Assembly: GCF_900176305.1 (NCBI RefSeq)
Contig: NZ_FWXH01000002.1
Coordinates: 124,001-188,000 of the forward strand
Length of the DNA: 64,000 nucleotides
Origin: Clostridium acidisoli DSM 12555
Lineage (GTDB): Bacteria; Bacillota; Clostridia; Clostridiales; Clostridiaceae
Direction of reading: 5' to 3'
The notes beneath the pieces were generated by a model that worked only from the letters and a program-made list of their open reading frames with translations, was not told where the DNA came from and did no database searches. The position numbers and the translations under genes were made by a program. Positions 34,426-43,486 of the stretch are shown in pieces. Position 1 is the first letter of the stretch; every line of letters starts with the position of its first letter.

Positions 34426-34887
34426 ATGCAAATACAACTTAGTCAAAAAGAAAGAATGTTTTTGGAAGATGGAAAAATTCAAGAGGAGATTTGTGTTGAA
34501 AAATATAAAAAGTATTCTCAGCAGACCCAAGATCCTCAGCTAAATCAACTTTTTAATAAACTGTCTGGTGAAGAACAACATCACTTGAATATTATTAATG
34601 AACTGCTTCAAGGTAAGGAGCCCAATCTAAGCCATGCTAATTTAACTCAACAACCGTCGTCTCAAAGTACTCCAAAAGCAGCTGCAAATATTCAGCAGGA
34701 TAAAATGCTTTGCAGTGACCTGCTATCTACAGAAAAGTATGTTTCTGGTACCTATGATATTGATATTTTTGAATCTGCTAATCCCGTGGTTAGGCAGGCA
34801 ATGCAGCATATTCAAGAAGATGAGCAAAAACACGGCGAAGAACTTTTTAATTATATGAATAGTCATGGAATGTATGATGTAAAATAA
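34426..34887 (+). CDS. CotF-type spore coat / ferritin-like protein
   Basis: 153 residues matching the Coat F family. The first helix pair (LSQKERMFLEDGKIQEEICV, then LFNKLSGEEQHHLNIINELL) and a C-terminal pair (KMLCSDLLSTEKYVSGTYDI, then AMQHIQEDEQKHGEELFNYM) form a ferritin-like bundle. A Q/S/T-rich linker separates them. In Bacillus CotF is a spore coat component; here the role is inferred. ATG 34426 follows AGAGGTGA; upstream in-frame starts have no site. An intrinsic terminator follows. Confidence 0.85.
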   Translation: MQIQLSQKERMFLEDGKIQEEICVEKYKKYSQQTQDPQLNQLFNKLSGEEQHHLNIINELLQGKEPNLSHANLTQQPSSQSTPKAAANIQQDKMLCSDLLSTEKYVSGTYDIDIFESANPVVRQAMQHIQEDEQKHGEELFNYMNSHGMYDVK

Positions 34888-34897
34888 AATATTGTGT

Positions 34898-34947
34898 AAA
34901 AAACGCACTTTTCTATTTAATTAAATTTTTAGAACAGTGCGTTTTTT
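34898..34947. terminator. Bidirectional terminator between coat gene and the TetR operon
   Basis: AAAAAACGCACT (34898-34909) pairs with AGTGCGTTTTTT (34936-34947). The A-run and T-run allow termination in both directions, serving the convergent genes at 34426 and 34970. Confidence 0.85.
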
Positions 34948-34969
34948 GATCCACTTTATCCGATGAAAA

Positions 34970-35302
34970 TTAAATTTCATTATTTATACTTTCCAATATT
35001 ACAGCAAAATCCTCTGGACTTTTTATGTTTAGGTACATATCTATAAGTGTCTTAGTGGACATTTTGTTATAACCTTTTGTTCCATTTTCTAATATTTCAC
35101 TTAAAACAGCTATAAAGGTTTCATTACTTTTGTTTATGTCTTTAAGCATCTTGTCTGCTTTACTTTTAACTAATTCAGCTTTAATTTTTTCTCTCAGTAA
35201 CTCTGAATAATTTTTCATATATTTTTGAATTTCTTCAGGGTATTCAGAATAATTACCCGATATAATATCTTCAATTTTAAGCAATGTAACATCTCCAATC
35301 AT
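34970..35302 (-). CDS. Helical protein of unknown function downstream of tetR
   Basis: 110 residues from ATG 35302, ten bases after the tetR stop. The frame also opens at ATG 35344 inside tetR, but the internal start has AAAAGG upstream. Mostly alpha-helical and charged (YSELLREKIKAELVKSKADK), with no membrane segment or known motif. Co-transcribed with tetR. I cannot assign a function. Confidence 0.65.
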   Translation of the reverse strand: MIGDVTLLKIEDIISGNYSEYPEEIQKYMKNYSELLREKIKAELVKSKADKMLKDINKSNETFIAVLSEILENGTKGYNKMSTKTLIDMYLNIKSPEDFAVILESINNEI

Positions 35303-35312
35303 AAACAGCCTT

Positions 35313-35894
35313 TTAACGATTAAGTTTAATTCCTTCAAATGCATAGTTTATCAAATTTCTTACAAAAATATCGTCAAGTACTTCTCCAGTTATCAATAAT
35401 CTATAGAACACAGGTCCCCAAATTAGATCAATACTTAACTCCATATTTAGATCTTTTCTTAATTCACCTCTTAAAATTCCACGTTCTAAAATTTGCTTTG
35501 AAATATTTCTGCGAGGTTTAAAATATGCATTACGATAAATATCGGCTAGCTTTGAATCAAGCTGCCCCTGGGCTATTATTTCAGTAATTACATTTCCTTT
35601 TCTACTCATTATAAATTCTACAAAATTATTGACTTGAATAAACATATCATCAATAGTTGACCCTGTATCTGGTATTGGCAGCGTCACACTCGTAGCATTT
35701 AAAAACCCATCCATAACAACAGAGGCTTTATTGGGCCACCACTTATAAATAGTAGCTTTGCTAACCCCAGCTCTCTCAGCAATCTTTTCAACGGTTACTG
35801 AGTCAAATCCGTTTTCAATCAATAAATCATATGAGGCGGTAAGAATATCAGTTTTTGTTTTTTCACTACGAGGGCGTCCTAATTTTTTATCCAT
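35313..35894 (-). CDS. TetR family transcriptional regulator
   Basis: 193 residues. The HTH is at about residues 13-60 (TKTDILTASYDLLIENGFDS, then VEKIAERAGVSKATIYKWWP), the classical TetR core with an extra KLGRPRSEK arm. The C-terminal domain contains a TetR_C_11-like YRNAYFKPRRN stretch. The gene is divergent from a flavoprotein gene, and two similar dyads lie between them. It likely represses both directions. Confidence 0.92.
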   Translation of the reverse strand: MDKKLGRPRSEKTKTDILTASYDLLIENGFDSVTVEKIAERAGVSKATIYKWWPNKASVVMDGFLNATSVTLPIPDTGSTIDDMFIQVNNFVEFIMSRKGNVITEIIAQGQLDSKLADIYRNAYFKPRRNISKQILERGILRGELRKDLNMELSIDLIWGPVFYRLLITGEVLDDIFVRNLINYAFEGIKLNR

Positions 35895-35977
35895 TATAAA
35901 TACTCTCCTTTATTACCATTATAAATTAAATTTAAAACTATAAATATATTATATACTAAAAAAAAACGCTTTACAAT

Positions 35978-36022
35978 ACTGAACGTTTAGTATATTATAT
36001 AAATATAAACTAAACGTTTAGT
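35978..36022. promoter_or_regulatory. Twin TetR operators between tetR and flavoprotein gene
   Basis: ACTAAACGTTTAGT (36009-36022) is a perfect 14-bp palindrome. ACTGAACGTTTAGT (35978-35991) is the same site with one change. Their centres are 31 bp apart, about three helical turns, so two dimers would bind the same DNA face. Confidence 0.82.
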
Positions 36023-36061
36023 ATTACAAATAAATTAAACTTACAAAGGGAGGAAATTTTA

Positions 36062-36697
36062 ATGAAAGTTGTAGCTTTTAACGGAAGTCCTGCTAAAGCA
36101 GGAAACACTTATCATGGAATAAAAATAGTTGTTGATGAACTTGAAAAGGAAGGTATAGACACAGAAATAATTCATGTAGGTAATAAGGCTATTAGAGGAT
36201 GCGTTGCTTGCAAAAGTTGCACCAAAAACAAAAATGGAAAATGTGTTATTACTACAGACCCAGTAAATGAATGGATTGAAAAGATGAAAGAAGCTGATGG
36301 AATAATTTTAGGCTCTCCAGTCCACTATGCTTCAATTGCTGGAGGAATGAAATCATTTTTAGATAGAGCTTTTCGCGTAGCAGAAGCCAATGATAGTATG
36401 TTAAGGCATAAGGTTGGTATTGCAGTTGTAGCAGTAAGACGTGCAGGTGGAATTCCAACTTTCGACCAGTTAAATAATTACATTAATCATTCTGAAATGA
36501 TTATACCAACTTCGAATTACTGGAATGTCATTAATGGTACAACCCCAGGGGAGGCAATGCAGGATGAGGAAGGAATTCAAATAATGAGAGTTCTTGGCAA
36601 AAATATGGCATGGATTATGAAGCTTATAGAAAATGGTACTGGATTTGTGGAAAAGCCTGAAATGGAAACAAAAATATTTACTAATTTTATTCGCTAA
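36062..36697 (+). CDS. NADPH-dependent FMN reductase / iron-sulfur flavoprotein family
   Basis: 211 residues of flavodoxin fold. The FMN phosphate loop is AFNGSPAKAGNT near the N-terminus; a CVACKSC...KC cluster at about residues 48-60 is typical of clostridial iron-sulfur flavoprotein-like proteins; GSPVHYASIAGGMKSFLDR follows as the flavin-ring contact. It probably transfers electrons to small acceptors. Start ATG follows AAGGGAGG. It is controlled by the divergent TetR and precedes a nitroreductase remnant, so together they form a redox or detoxification locus. Confidence 0.9.
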   Translation: MKVVAFNGSPAKAGNTYHGIKIVVDELEKEGIDTEIIHVGNKAIRGCVACKSCTKNKNGKCVITTDPVNEWIEKMKEADGIILGSPVHYASIAGGMKSFLDRAFRVAEANDSMLRHKVGIAVVAVRRAGGIPTFDQLNNYINHSEMIIPTSNYWNVINGTTPGEAMQDEEGIQIMRVLGKNMAWIMKLIENGTGFVEKPEMETKIFTNFIR

Positions 36698-36724
36698 AAT
36701 AAGATAAATTTAAGGAGGCTAAAA

Positions 36725-37204
36725 ATAGCGCATTATGCACCTTCAGGTCACAATCTACAAGGCATATCCTATATTATTATAGATGATAGAAAAATACTTG
36801 ATAAGGCTGTTGAAGTAGCAGCTGAGAATATAAAAAATGATAAAGCCTTGAGTGTAAGATTTAATGATTTTATTAAAGTGTATACTGAAAAGGGAATAGA
36901 TACTATTTTAAGAGGAGCGCCTAGTATTATTTTGGCAATTGCAGATGTAGACTTTAGAAGAGGGCGAGAAAACTCCATTTTTTCACTTGCATATATGGAG
37001 CTGTATGCACCAACTCTTGGATTAGGCTCATGCAGGGCAGGTGTATTTGAAAACATTGCGCTTAAAGACAATTCTCCAATGCTTAGATTATTCAATATAC
37101 CTAAAGATAAAAAAATAACTGGAGCTGTTATGGTCGGTTATCCAAAATATAATTATCCTAGATTAGTAGAGAGAAATCCATTAAAGTTTGATTTTTTACC
37201 ATAA
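36725..37204 (+). pseudogene. Nitroreductase family gene lacking its normal start
   Basis: The frame runs from a codon ATA at 36725, seven bases after a perfect AAGGAGG, and encodes HYAPSGHNLQ (FMN-binding region) through IADVDFRRGRENSIF to GYPKYNYPRL, a normal nitroreductase C-terminal two-thirds. The usual first ~30 residues are absent and there is no ATG/GTG/TTG before the TTG at 36848. A deletion between the ribosome binding site and the APSGHN region is the simplest explanation. Initiation at ATA is possible but rare. Confidence 0.75.
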
Positions 37205-37228
37205 ACAATAATATAATTATCATGAAAA

Positions 37229-37276
37229 TAAAAACAAAGTAAAATAAGAAACATTTTTACTTTGTTTTTATTTTTT
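37229..37276. terminator. Bidirectional terminator
   Basis: Arms 37229-37244 and 37255-37270 form a 16-bp stem around AAAACAAAGTAAAA-type sequence, with TTTATTTTTT on the plus side and A-rich sequence on the other. It separates the convergent nitroreductase and DUF255 genes. Confidence 0.8.
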
Positions 37277-37287
37277 AAGCTAATCTT

Positions 37288-39354
37288 TTACAATAATGTT
37301 TTTAATTCATTAATATCATTAACTGGTGCTAAACAAGACTTTCCCTTACATAAATAGTATGTAGATTTATCATTTATGTAATGATAATTTTTAATAAATG
37401 GTATGATTTTTTCTACCTGTTCTTTATTTTCATCATTTTTTATAATAGTTGTTAAATTAAAGGTTTGGTTTTCACTTAGCCAATCTTTAATTTGATTTTC
37501 ATCACTTTTGTCTTTAATAAGGCATACCAGTTCTTTTGATTCATTTAGTGCAAAGGAAGCTGCTACTAAAAAAAATGAGTGGTTGCTTTCTTCACTAAGT
37601 ATATGTCCAGAAATAAAATCAAGTTGTTTTTCAGCCATTTCTTCAAGCTTTGAATCTCCGGTTATTCTAGCGAGCTTTGTTAAGTTGTATGCTGCAACTG
37701 AATTTCCTGATGGTATTGCTCCATCAAAAACTTCCTTAGGTCTAGCTATTAACTTTTCCCCATCTTTCCCATAAAGAAAGAATCCATGGTTTTCATTATC
37801 CCAAAATAAATTAATCATATCTTTGTTTAGCTCAAGAGCTTTTTTTAGGAATTCAACATCAAAGCTACTCTCATAAAGTTCTATTAGACCAAAGCAAAGA
37901 AAGGAATAATCATCTAAATACGCTTTAAGTTTAGCTTCTCCATCTCTATATCTAGCAAGTAATCTTCCATCTTCACTAATTAAATTATTAAAAATAAAGT
38001 TTAAAGCTTTTTTCCCATAGTTTAAATATTTTTCATTTCTTAAGACTTTGTAAGCCTTTCCAAGCGCTCCTATAATAAGTCCATTCCAAGATGTTAAAAT
38101 TTTATCGTCTTTATGTAGTTTCATTCTATTACTTCTATATTTAATAACATCTTTATTTAAAACATTTATCTTAGAATTAATTTTATTAAACTCATCGTTC
38201 TTTATTAGATTAGGAATACTTTTTCCTTCAAAATTTCCCTCTGGGGTTATATCAAAATATTCATTAAAGTATATTGCATTCTTCTCGTCTAAGACTTTTA
38301 TAAGTTCTGTAGAATTAAATACATAATATTTTCCTTCTTCTCCTTCACTATCTGCATCTTCAGCACAATAAAATCCACCAGTTTCACTTGTAAGTTCTCT
38401 AAATATATATTCTAATGTCTTTACAGCTATATCCTTATATAACAGATTCCTAGTAACTTCATAACCTTCAAGATATGCGATTGTTAGTAATGCATTATCA
38501 TAAAGCATTTTCTCAAAGTGGGGCACTAGCCATTTATCGTCTGTAGAATATCTAGAGAAGCCAAAGCCTATATGATCAAATATTCCACCTCTATACATAG
38601 AATCTAGAGTTTTCTCAGCCATTTCTAATGCTTTGGAATTTTTATTATAGTTATAATATCTAAGTAAAAACATTAATTTATGTGGAACTGGGAATTTAGG
38701 TGCGGTTCCAAATCCACCATAGGTTTTATCAAAGATACTCAAAAGTTGATTATAGCCATTTACCAATGTATTTGAAGTTAATACTACTTTATCAGCCTCT
38801 GCATCAAAGCATCTATCTAATTCTGACAAAATGCTTTCACTTGATGATATTAAATTTTCTCTATTATCCTTCCATTGTCTAGCAGCAGAATTTAAAATTT
38901 CAATAATACCAGGTGTGTTATATTTTGATTGTTTTGGAAAATATGTTCCTGCAAAAAATGGCTTTTGATTAGGGGTCATTAATATTGTTAATGGCCAACC
39001 ACCTTGACCATTTAAGGCTTGACAAATTGTCATATACACACTATCCACATCAGGTCTTTCTTCTCTATCTACTTTTATAGCTATAAAGTTATCATTCATT
39101 AGTTTTGCAACATCTTCATCTTCAAAAGATTCATGAGCCATTACATGACACCAATGACAGGTAGAGTAGCCGATACTTAGGAAAATCGGCTTATTTTCCG
39201 CTTTAGCTTTCGTAAATGCCTCGTCGCCCCATGGGTACCATTTGACAGGATTATAGGCGTGTTGTAATAGATAGGGGGATTTTTCATCCATTAATTTATT
39301 TGGAATTCTGGTAGTACCTTGATCTTTATTAGTTACATGTTCGATTGTATTCAT
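37288..39354 (-). CDS. DUF255 thioredoxin domain protein (YyaL / SSP411 family)
   Basis: 688 residues. The N-terminal ~170 residues are a thioredoxin-like DUF255 domain ([39 protein letters not shown] with the CHWC pair, [21 protein letters not shown]). An (alpha/alpha)6-barrel-like region follows with [23 protein letters not shown] and TSWNGL blocks. The family is widespread and of unclear function, possibly redox- or sugar-related. ATG 39354 has AAGGAG at good distance; ATG 39375 does not. A dead paralogue lies at 40665. Confidence 0.93.
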   Translation of the reverse strand: MNTIEHVTNKDQGTTRIPNKLMDEKSPYLLQHAYNPVKWYPWGDEAFTKAKAENKPIFLSIGYSTCHWCHVMAHESFEDEDVAKLMNDNFIAIKVDREERPDVDSVYMTICQALNGQGGWPLTILMTPNQKPFFAGTYFPKQSKYNTPGIIEILNSAARQWKDNRENLISSSESILSELDRCFDAEADKVVLTSNTLVNGYNQLLSIFDKTYGGFGTAPKFPVPHKLMFLLRYYNYNKNSKALEMAEKTLDSMYRGGIFDHIGFGFSRYSTDDKWLVPHFEKMLYDNALLTIAYLEGYEVTRNLLYKDIAVKTLEYIFRELTSETGGFYCAEDADSEGEEGKYYVFNSTELIKVLDEKNAIYFNEYFDITPEGNFEGKSIPNLIKNDEFNKINSKINVLNKDVIKYRSNRMKLHKDDKILTSWNGLIIGALGKAYKVLRNEKYLNYGKKALNFIFNNLISEDGRLLARYRDGEAKLKAYLDDYSFLCFGLIELYESSFDVEFLKKALELNKDMINLFWDNENHGFFLYGKDGEKLIARPKEVFDGAIPSGNSVAAYNLTKLARITGDSKLEEMAEKQLDFISGHILSEESNHSFFLVAASFALNESKELVCLIKDKSDENQIKDWLSENQTFNLTTIIKNDENKEQVEKIIPFIKNYHYINDKSTYYLCKGKSCLAPVNDINELKTLL

Positions 39355-39531
39355 ATAGACGCTCCTTATTGGCATATTTGTTATAACAAGATAAACTTAT
39401 TTAATTATTATGCCAATAAAGAGTGGATTTTATAAGATGTGATATACGATAACGTTGAAATTAGTAAAATGTAATTAGGATACCCTAAAAAAGTCTGTCT
39501 TACCAATTGATCTTCTTTATTTAAATGATTT

Positions 39532-40371
39532 TCACTTATACAAGCTAATAAGGTCCTTCACTAGTATTTCTCCATTTGTAAATTCAATTCTATTATTGTT
39601 TAAAAATCCATCCAATGATTGAATTGTTTTTTCAATAATAGAAATCTTCCATTTTTTATCGAAATCTATTTTTAAACTAATATAAGCTTCATTTTTTAAT
39701 GGTTCAAATACAATTGAACACAAAGTTGGAGACTGAGAAGTTGTATCCTGAGAAGTTCTTTTTAAAACCTCAAAAGCTTCATTTATTCCAAAGCTATGAA
39801 TATTATTATGAATATATTCATGAGCACAAATATATCTATCAGCACCTATACCATATACATTATTATAATTTGCTTCCTTAAAATCCCCATTTGGAAAATT
39901 AGTCATTATAATAAAATCATTATGAATAGGACTTACTATATTTGTATCATTTCCTTCTTCCAGAATAAATGCATCACCACTTTTATCAGCGATAATAGTA
40001 TGTAGCCCTAAATCTGGGAATAATGGATTTCTAGGATAAGAGATTACTCTTTTATTAAGAATTTCAAAAAATTCAGATGTTTTTCTTGTTTTCTTTAACG
40101 CCTCATCAAAAATATCAAAAGCAAACCAATCATTTTCGTTACAACTTGATTTAAGACCTGGACTATATTCTACTGCTTGAGTACAGATAAAAAGACCGTC
40201 ACTATTAACACCAGCGATATCAATGTATTTATTTTCTATTAATCCTGAAAAATTAAAAATATTTTTATCATTATAACTATTAATTTTCAGTTTTAAATCA
40301 ATATCATCAGTATCGAAATTCATACCATAAATAGCTTTTTCTTGACTGTATACTGCAAAACTTGTACACAT
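39532..40371 (-). CDS. Linear amide C-N hydrolase (choloylglycine hydrolase / C45 type)
   Basis: 279 residues of the Ntn-hydrolase class. It begins MCTSFAVYSQEKAIYGMNFD: removal of Met exposes Cys2, the expected nucleophile. An FICTQAVEY strand and an RYICAHEYI-type segment follow. Relatives hydrolyse bile salts, penicillin V or acyl-homoserine lactones; the substrate here cannot be told. ATG follows AAAGGAGG. It sits between a working DUF255 gene and a dead copy, all on the minus strand, which suggests rearrangement. Confidence 0.82.
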   Translation of the reverse strand: MCTSFAVYSQEKAIYGMNFDTDDIDLKLKINSYNDKNIFNFSGLIENKYIDIAGVNSDGLFICTQAVEYSPGLKSSCNENDWFAFDIFDEALKKTRKTSEFFEILNKRVISYPRNPLFPDLGLHTIIADKSGDAFILEEGNDTNIVSPIHNDFIIMTNFPNGDFKEANYNNVYGIGADRYICAHEYIHNNIHSFGINEAFEVLKRTSQDTTSQSPTLCSIVFEPLKNEAYISLKIDFDKKWKISIIEKTIQSLDGFLNNNRIEFTNGEILVKDLISLYK

Positions 40372-40664
40372 TTTGGAACCTCCTTTTAATATATAATTTT
40401 GTCATATAATATGCTTAGAGTATTTAGAGAATCATTTAGCTATTTTACCATTGGATTCACCACTTTCTTAAACTTCTATCCATATGATACCACCAGGCAT
40501 ATCGATGGTTCAACCTAAAACATTTTTCAGAATCAAAAATGCGCCACTAGTTTTACAAAATTAGTAGAGAAACTTCTTGACGTGTTGTTTGAATTGTTTT
40601 ACTTATACACCTTATTATAATTCAGTAGATTAAATTAGTTTATTTGGGTGCAGTAACTTGATTG
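40372..40664. other. Gap between amidase and DUF255 remnant
   Basis: No gene seen. AT-rich with no clear terminator. The segment next to 40665 may be the mutated continuation of the DUF255 remnant, but it no longer reads like the family. Confidence 0.4.
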
Positions 40665-40841
40665 TCACCAATGATAAGTACTATAACCTATAGAAAGAAA
40701 AATAGGCTTATCCTCTGATTTAGCTTTGTCAAATGCTTCAGGTGACCATGTATACCAATTTATAGGGTTACGAGCGTGTTGTAATAGATAAGGAGACTTC
40801 TCGTTTATTAATCTATTGCTTGTTCCAATTAAGCTAGTCAT
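40665..40841 (-). pseudogene. DUF255 gene remnant (N-terminus only)
   Basis: 58 codons from ATG 40841 (AAAGGA upstream) match the N-terminus of the DUF255 protein at 37288: [20 protein letters not shown] and [15 protein letters not shown] then stop. Where the working copy has CHWC, this one has Tyr for the first Cys and TGA in place of the second, so both redox cysteines are lost and translation ends there. Confidence 0.88.
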
Positions 40842-41028
40842 ATTATAAATTCCTTTCATTAATTATTTAAAGTTATTATACCCAAAAATAAAAAAGGTAA
40901 CATAATTATGAAAAAAATCTTAACTAGATAAATGTGGATGTTTATTATTTTTTCTTGAATTGACATAATAACCCAAAGGGCTTACTATATAAGTAGAACA
41001 CTAAAATATTAAACAAGAGGTGAATGTA

Positions 41029-41760
41029 ATGGAATCCAATGTTTTGGAAGTAGTAAACTTATCAAAAATATTTAAAAAAGATGCAGCTGTAGACAACATA
41101 TCTTTTAGCCTCAGAAAGGGAGAAATTGTTGGACTTACAGGACCAAATGGTGCAGGTAAGACAACTACAATTAAATGTATTTTAGGACTTCTTAGAAAAA
41201 CAAAAGGAGAAATTTTAGTAGATGGTTTTGATAGCACACTTAAAAAATCAAAGTATAAGCTTGCATATATTCCTGAAACTCCAGATATATATCCTATGCT
41301 TACAGTATGGGAGCATTTAAAATTCATGTCATTAGCTTATTATATTAAAGATTGGGAGAGTACAGCGGAACAGATTTTAAAAAAATTTGATTTAACTGAT
41401 AAAAAAAATGAATTAGGTAAAAATTTATCAAAAGGAATGAGACAAAAGGTATCAATATGTTGTGCACTTATACATAAACCTGATGTTTTTCTTGTAGATG
41501 AACCTTTGATTGGATTAGACCCTAAGGCAATTAGGGAATTAAAAGATGCTTTTAAAAAATTGCGAGATGATGGTAAGAGTTTACTTGTTAGTACGCATAT
41601 GCTAGATTCTGCCGAGGAGTTTTGTGATAGAATTATAGTTCTTAAAAATGGAAAGTTGCTAGCAGAGGGCACAATAGAGGAATTACGGTCCAAGGTTCAT
41701 GGGTCAGAAAATTCTTCACTGGAAGATTTATTTTTAGAGGTGACTCAAGATGAGAAATAA
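41029..41760 (+). CDS. ABC transporter ATP-binding protein
   Basis: 243 residues. Walker A is LTGPNGAGKTTT near residue 40, the signature LSKGMRQKVSIC near 135, Walker B DVFLVDEPLIGLDP near 155 and the H-loop STHM. It belongs to the DrrA/CcmA export-type subfamily. ATG 41029 is preferred because AAGAGGTGA ends at 41022; the GTG at 41020 is inside it. It overlaps the next gene by 11 bases and powers the membrane subunit encoded there. Confidence 0.93.
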   Translation: MESNVLEVVNLSKIFKKDAAVDNISFSLRKGEIVGLTGPNGAGKTTTIKCILGLLRKTKGEILVDGFDSTLKKSKYKLAYIPETPDIYPMLTVWEHLKFMSLAYYIKDWESTAEQILKKFDLTDKKNELGKNLSKGMRQKVSICCALIHKPDVFLVDEPLIGLDPKAIRELKDAFKKLRDDGKSLLVSTHMLDSAEEFCDRIIVLKNGKLLAEGTIEELRSKVHGSENSSLEDLFLEVTQDEK

Positions 41761-43402
41761 TGCCTTTAAGGATTGTTTAACCTTATTTTACATAGAATTT
41801 TTAAAGTCTAAAAACAGATTAATAGATTCGTTTCAAAATCCATTGACAACAATTAAATCTTTAGTAAAATTTGCACTTCCATTAGCTCTCATAATTTTTT
41901 CATTTTACAGTAGATTTAATCGCAAAGCTAAAAACATACCTAAGATAAACACCAATATTCAAGTTAACACCGTTGGAGCTATAGTAATTATCTTGTTATT
42001 CCTTATAGTATTATTAAGTTTAAACAGCGCAGTAGAAAAATATAATCCTACAGAGTTTTCAGTATCGGATGTTAATTATCTTTTTCCATCGCCTATAAAC
42101 CCTAGAACTTTATACGCCTTTACCATTCTAAAAAAGTCTCTGTTTGGGATATTAATGGGCTTATTTACTATAATGTACGTATATTTTATAGGATATGATT
42201 TTTTTGCCTTACAGTCTAATAAAATTATATATGTTTTAGTTGCATTTTTTCTTATATCTATAATAAGAAAATCAATGGTTTTTTTGATATATTCTTTATC
42301 CACTAGATTTCATATAGGCAGCTTTTTAAAAATATTAGTAAAGGGTTTTACTATATTATTAGTTATATATTTTATATTTTCTTTGACAGGCGCAAAAAAT
42401 ATATATGTAAGAGCTGTGGGAGTTTTAAATGATAGCTTTTTTTCAAGTATACCAATAATAAGCTGGGCTAAAGATATGATTATATCACCAATAACAAGTG
42501 TTAATAACCTTACAGTCCAAACTTTGTTATTACTTCTTACTACTATTTTAATGTTGTTTTTTGCAGTTTTTTTTGCAGATAATTACTATGAAGAAGCTTC
42601 CGTTAGTACAGAACATTATCAAAAAATAAGAGACTTAGCTAAGAAAAATTTACGTGATGATATTCAAAATCTTCCTAATAATGAGAAGAGTAAAAAGAAA
42701 AAACAAAGAATTGATTTAGATGTTAGTGGTAATTTTAAAGGTGCTACGGCATTCATTTGGAAACAAGCTTTAATTTCTAAAAGAACAAAAGGTACAGTGT
42801 TTTTAAGTTGGACAAATATTCTTACTTTAGGATTAGGTTTAATTATTGGTTTTGCACTGAAGGATAGTAAATTTACAAATGTAGCAATACTGTATTGTGC
42901 AGGCTTTTTTGGAGTGGCAACCATTGCACCTTCAGTACTTTCTCCTCTTAAGACAGAACTTAGAAAACAGTATATTTTTTTACTTCCTGGAAGGGCTAGA
43001 AGCAAAATACTTTCTGTGTATTCCATAACTGCAATTACTACATTAATAAACTGTATTCTTGCAACGATTTCGGTATGTGTTTTTGCAAAGCATATTAGCG
43101 TTTTAGATATGTTTAGTGTATGCTCAGCTTTGGTAGCCACTTTGTATACAATATTCCTCTCTGTGCTTATATTTACACTTTTAATGCCAACTTATGATGA
43201 TGGAAAAAATACTATTTTTATTTATATAATTGATGCAATTATTCTCTCACCAGCAATAATTACAGTAGTGTTATCGGAAGTATTTATTACAAAATCCATG
43301 CAAGCAAATTTGTTTATTTATAGCGGTACTTTAGTGTTAGTTATTATAGCACTAATTTTATTAAGTGATTGGCTATTTTCAAAGATAGAATTATTAACAT
43401 AA
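41750..43402 (+). CDS. ABC exporter membrane subunit (PF16962-like)
   Basis: 550 residues with about twelve membrane segments and a central charged loop near residues 290-325. It resembles the 'putative ABC exporter' family often encoded beside a DrrA-type ATPase (FLKSKNRLIDSFQNPLTTIK start, a YNPTEFSVSDVNYLFPSPI block and a FLLPGRARSKIL motif). The start lies inside the ATPase gene, so translation is coupled. The substrate is unknown. Confidence 0.83.
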   Translation: MRNNAFKDCLTLFYIEFLKSKNRLIDSFQNPLTTIKSLVKFALPLALIIFSFYSRFNRKAKNIPKINTNIQVNTVGAIVIILLFLIVLLSLNSAVEKYNPTEFSVSDVNYLFPSPINPRTLYAFTILKKSLFGILMGLFTIMYVYFIGYDFFALQSNKIIYVLVAFFLISIIRKSMVFLIYSLSTRFHIGSFLKILVKGFTILLVIYFIFSLTGAKNIYVRAVGVLNDSFFSSIPIISWAKDMIISPITSVNNLTVQTLLLLLTTILMLFFAVFFADNYYEEASVSTEHYQKIRDLAKKNLRDDIQNLPNNEKSKKKKQRIDLDVSGNFKGATAFIWKQALISKRTKGTVFLSWTNILTLGLGLIIGFALKDSKFTNVAILYCAGFFGVATIAPSVLSPLKTELRKQYIFLLPGRARSKILSVYSITAITTLINCILATISVCVFAKHISVLDMFSVCSALVATLYTIFLSVLIFTLLMPTYDDGKNTIFIYIIDAIILSPAIITVVLSEVFITKSMQANLFIYSGTLVLVIIALILLSDWLFSKIELLT

Positions 43403-43486
43403 TATAAATAATAATTTGAAATATAAGTTTTTGTAATATATAATTATATAATGGTTTAAAAGTAAATTTTTACTAGAGGTGTGCTT

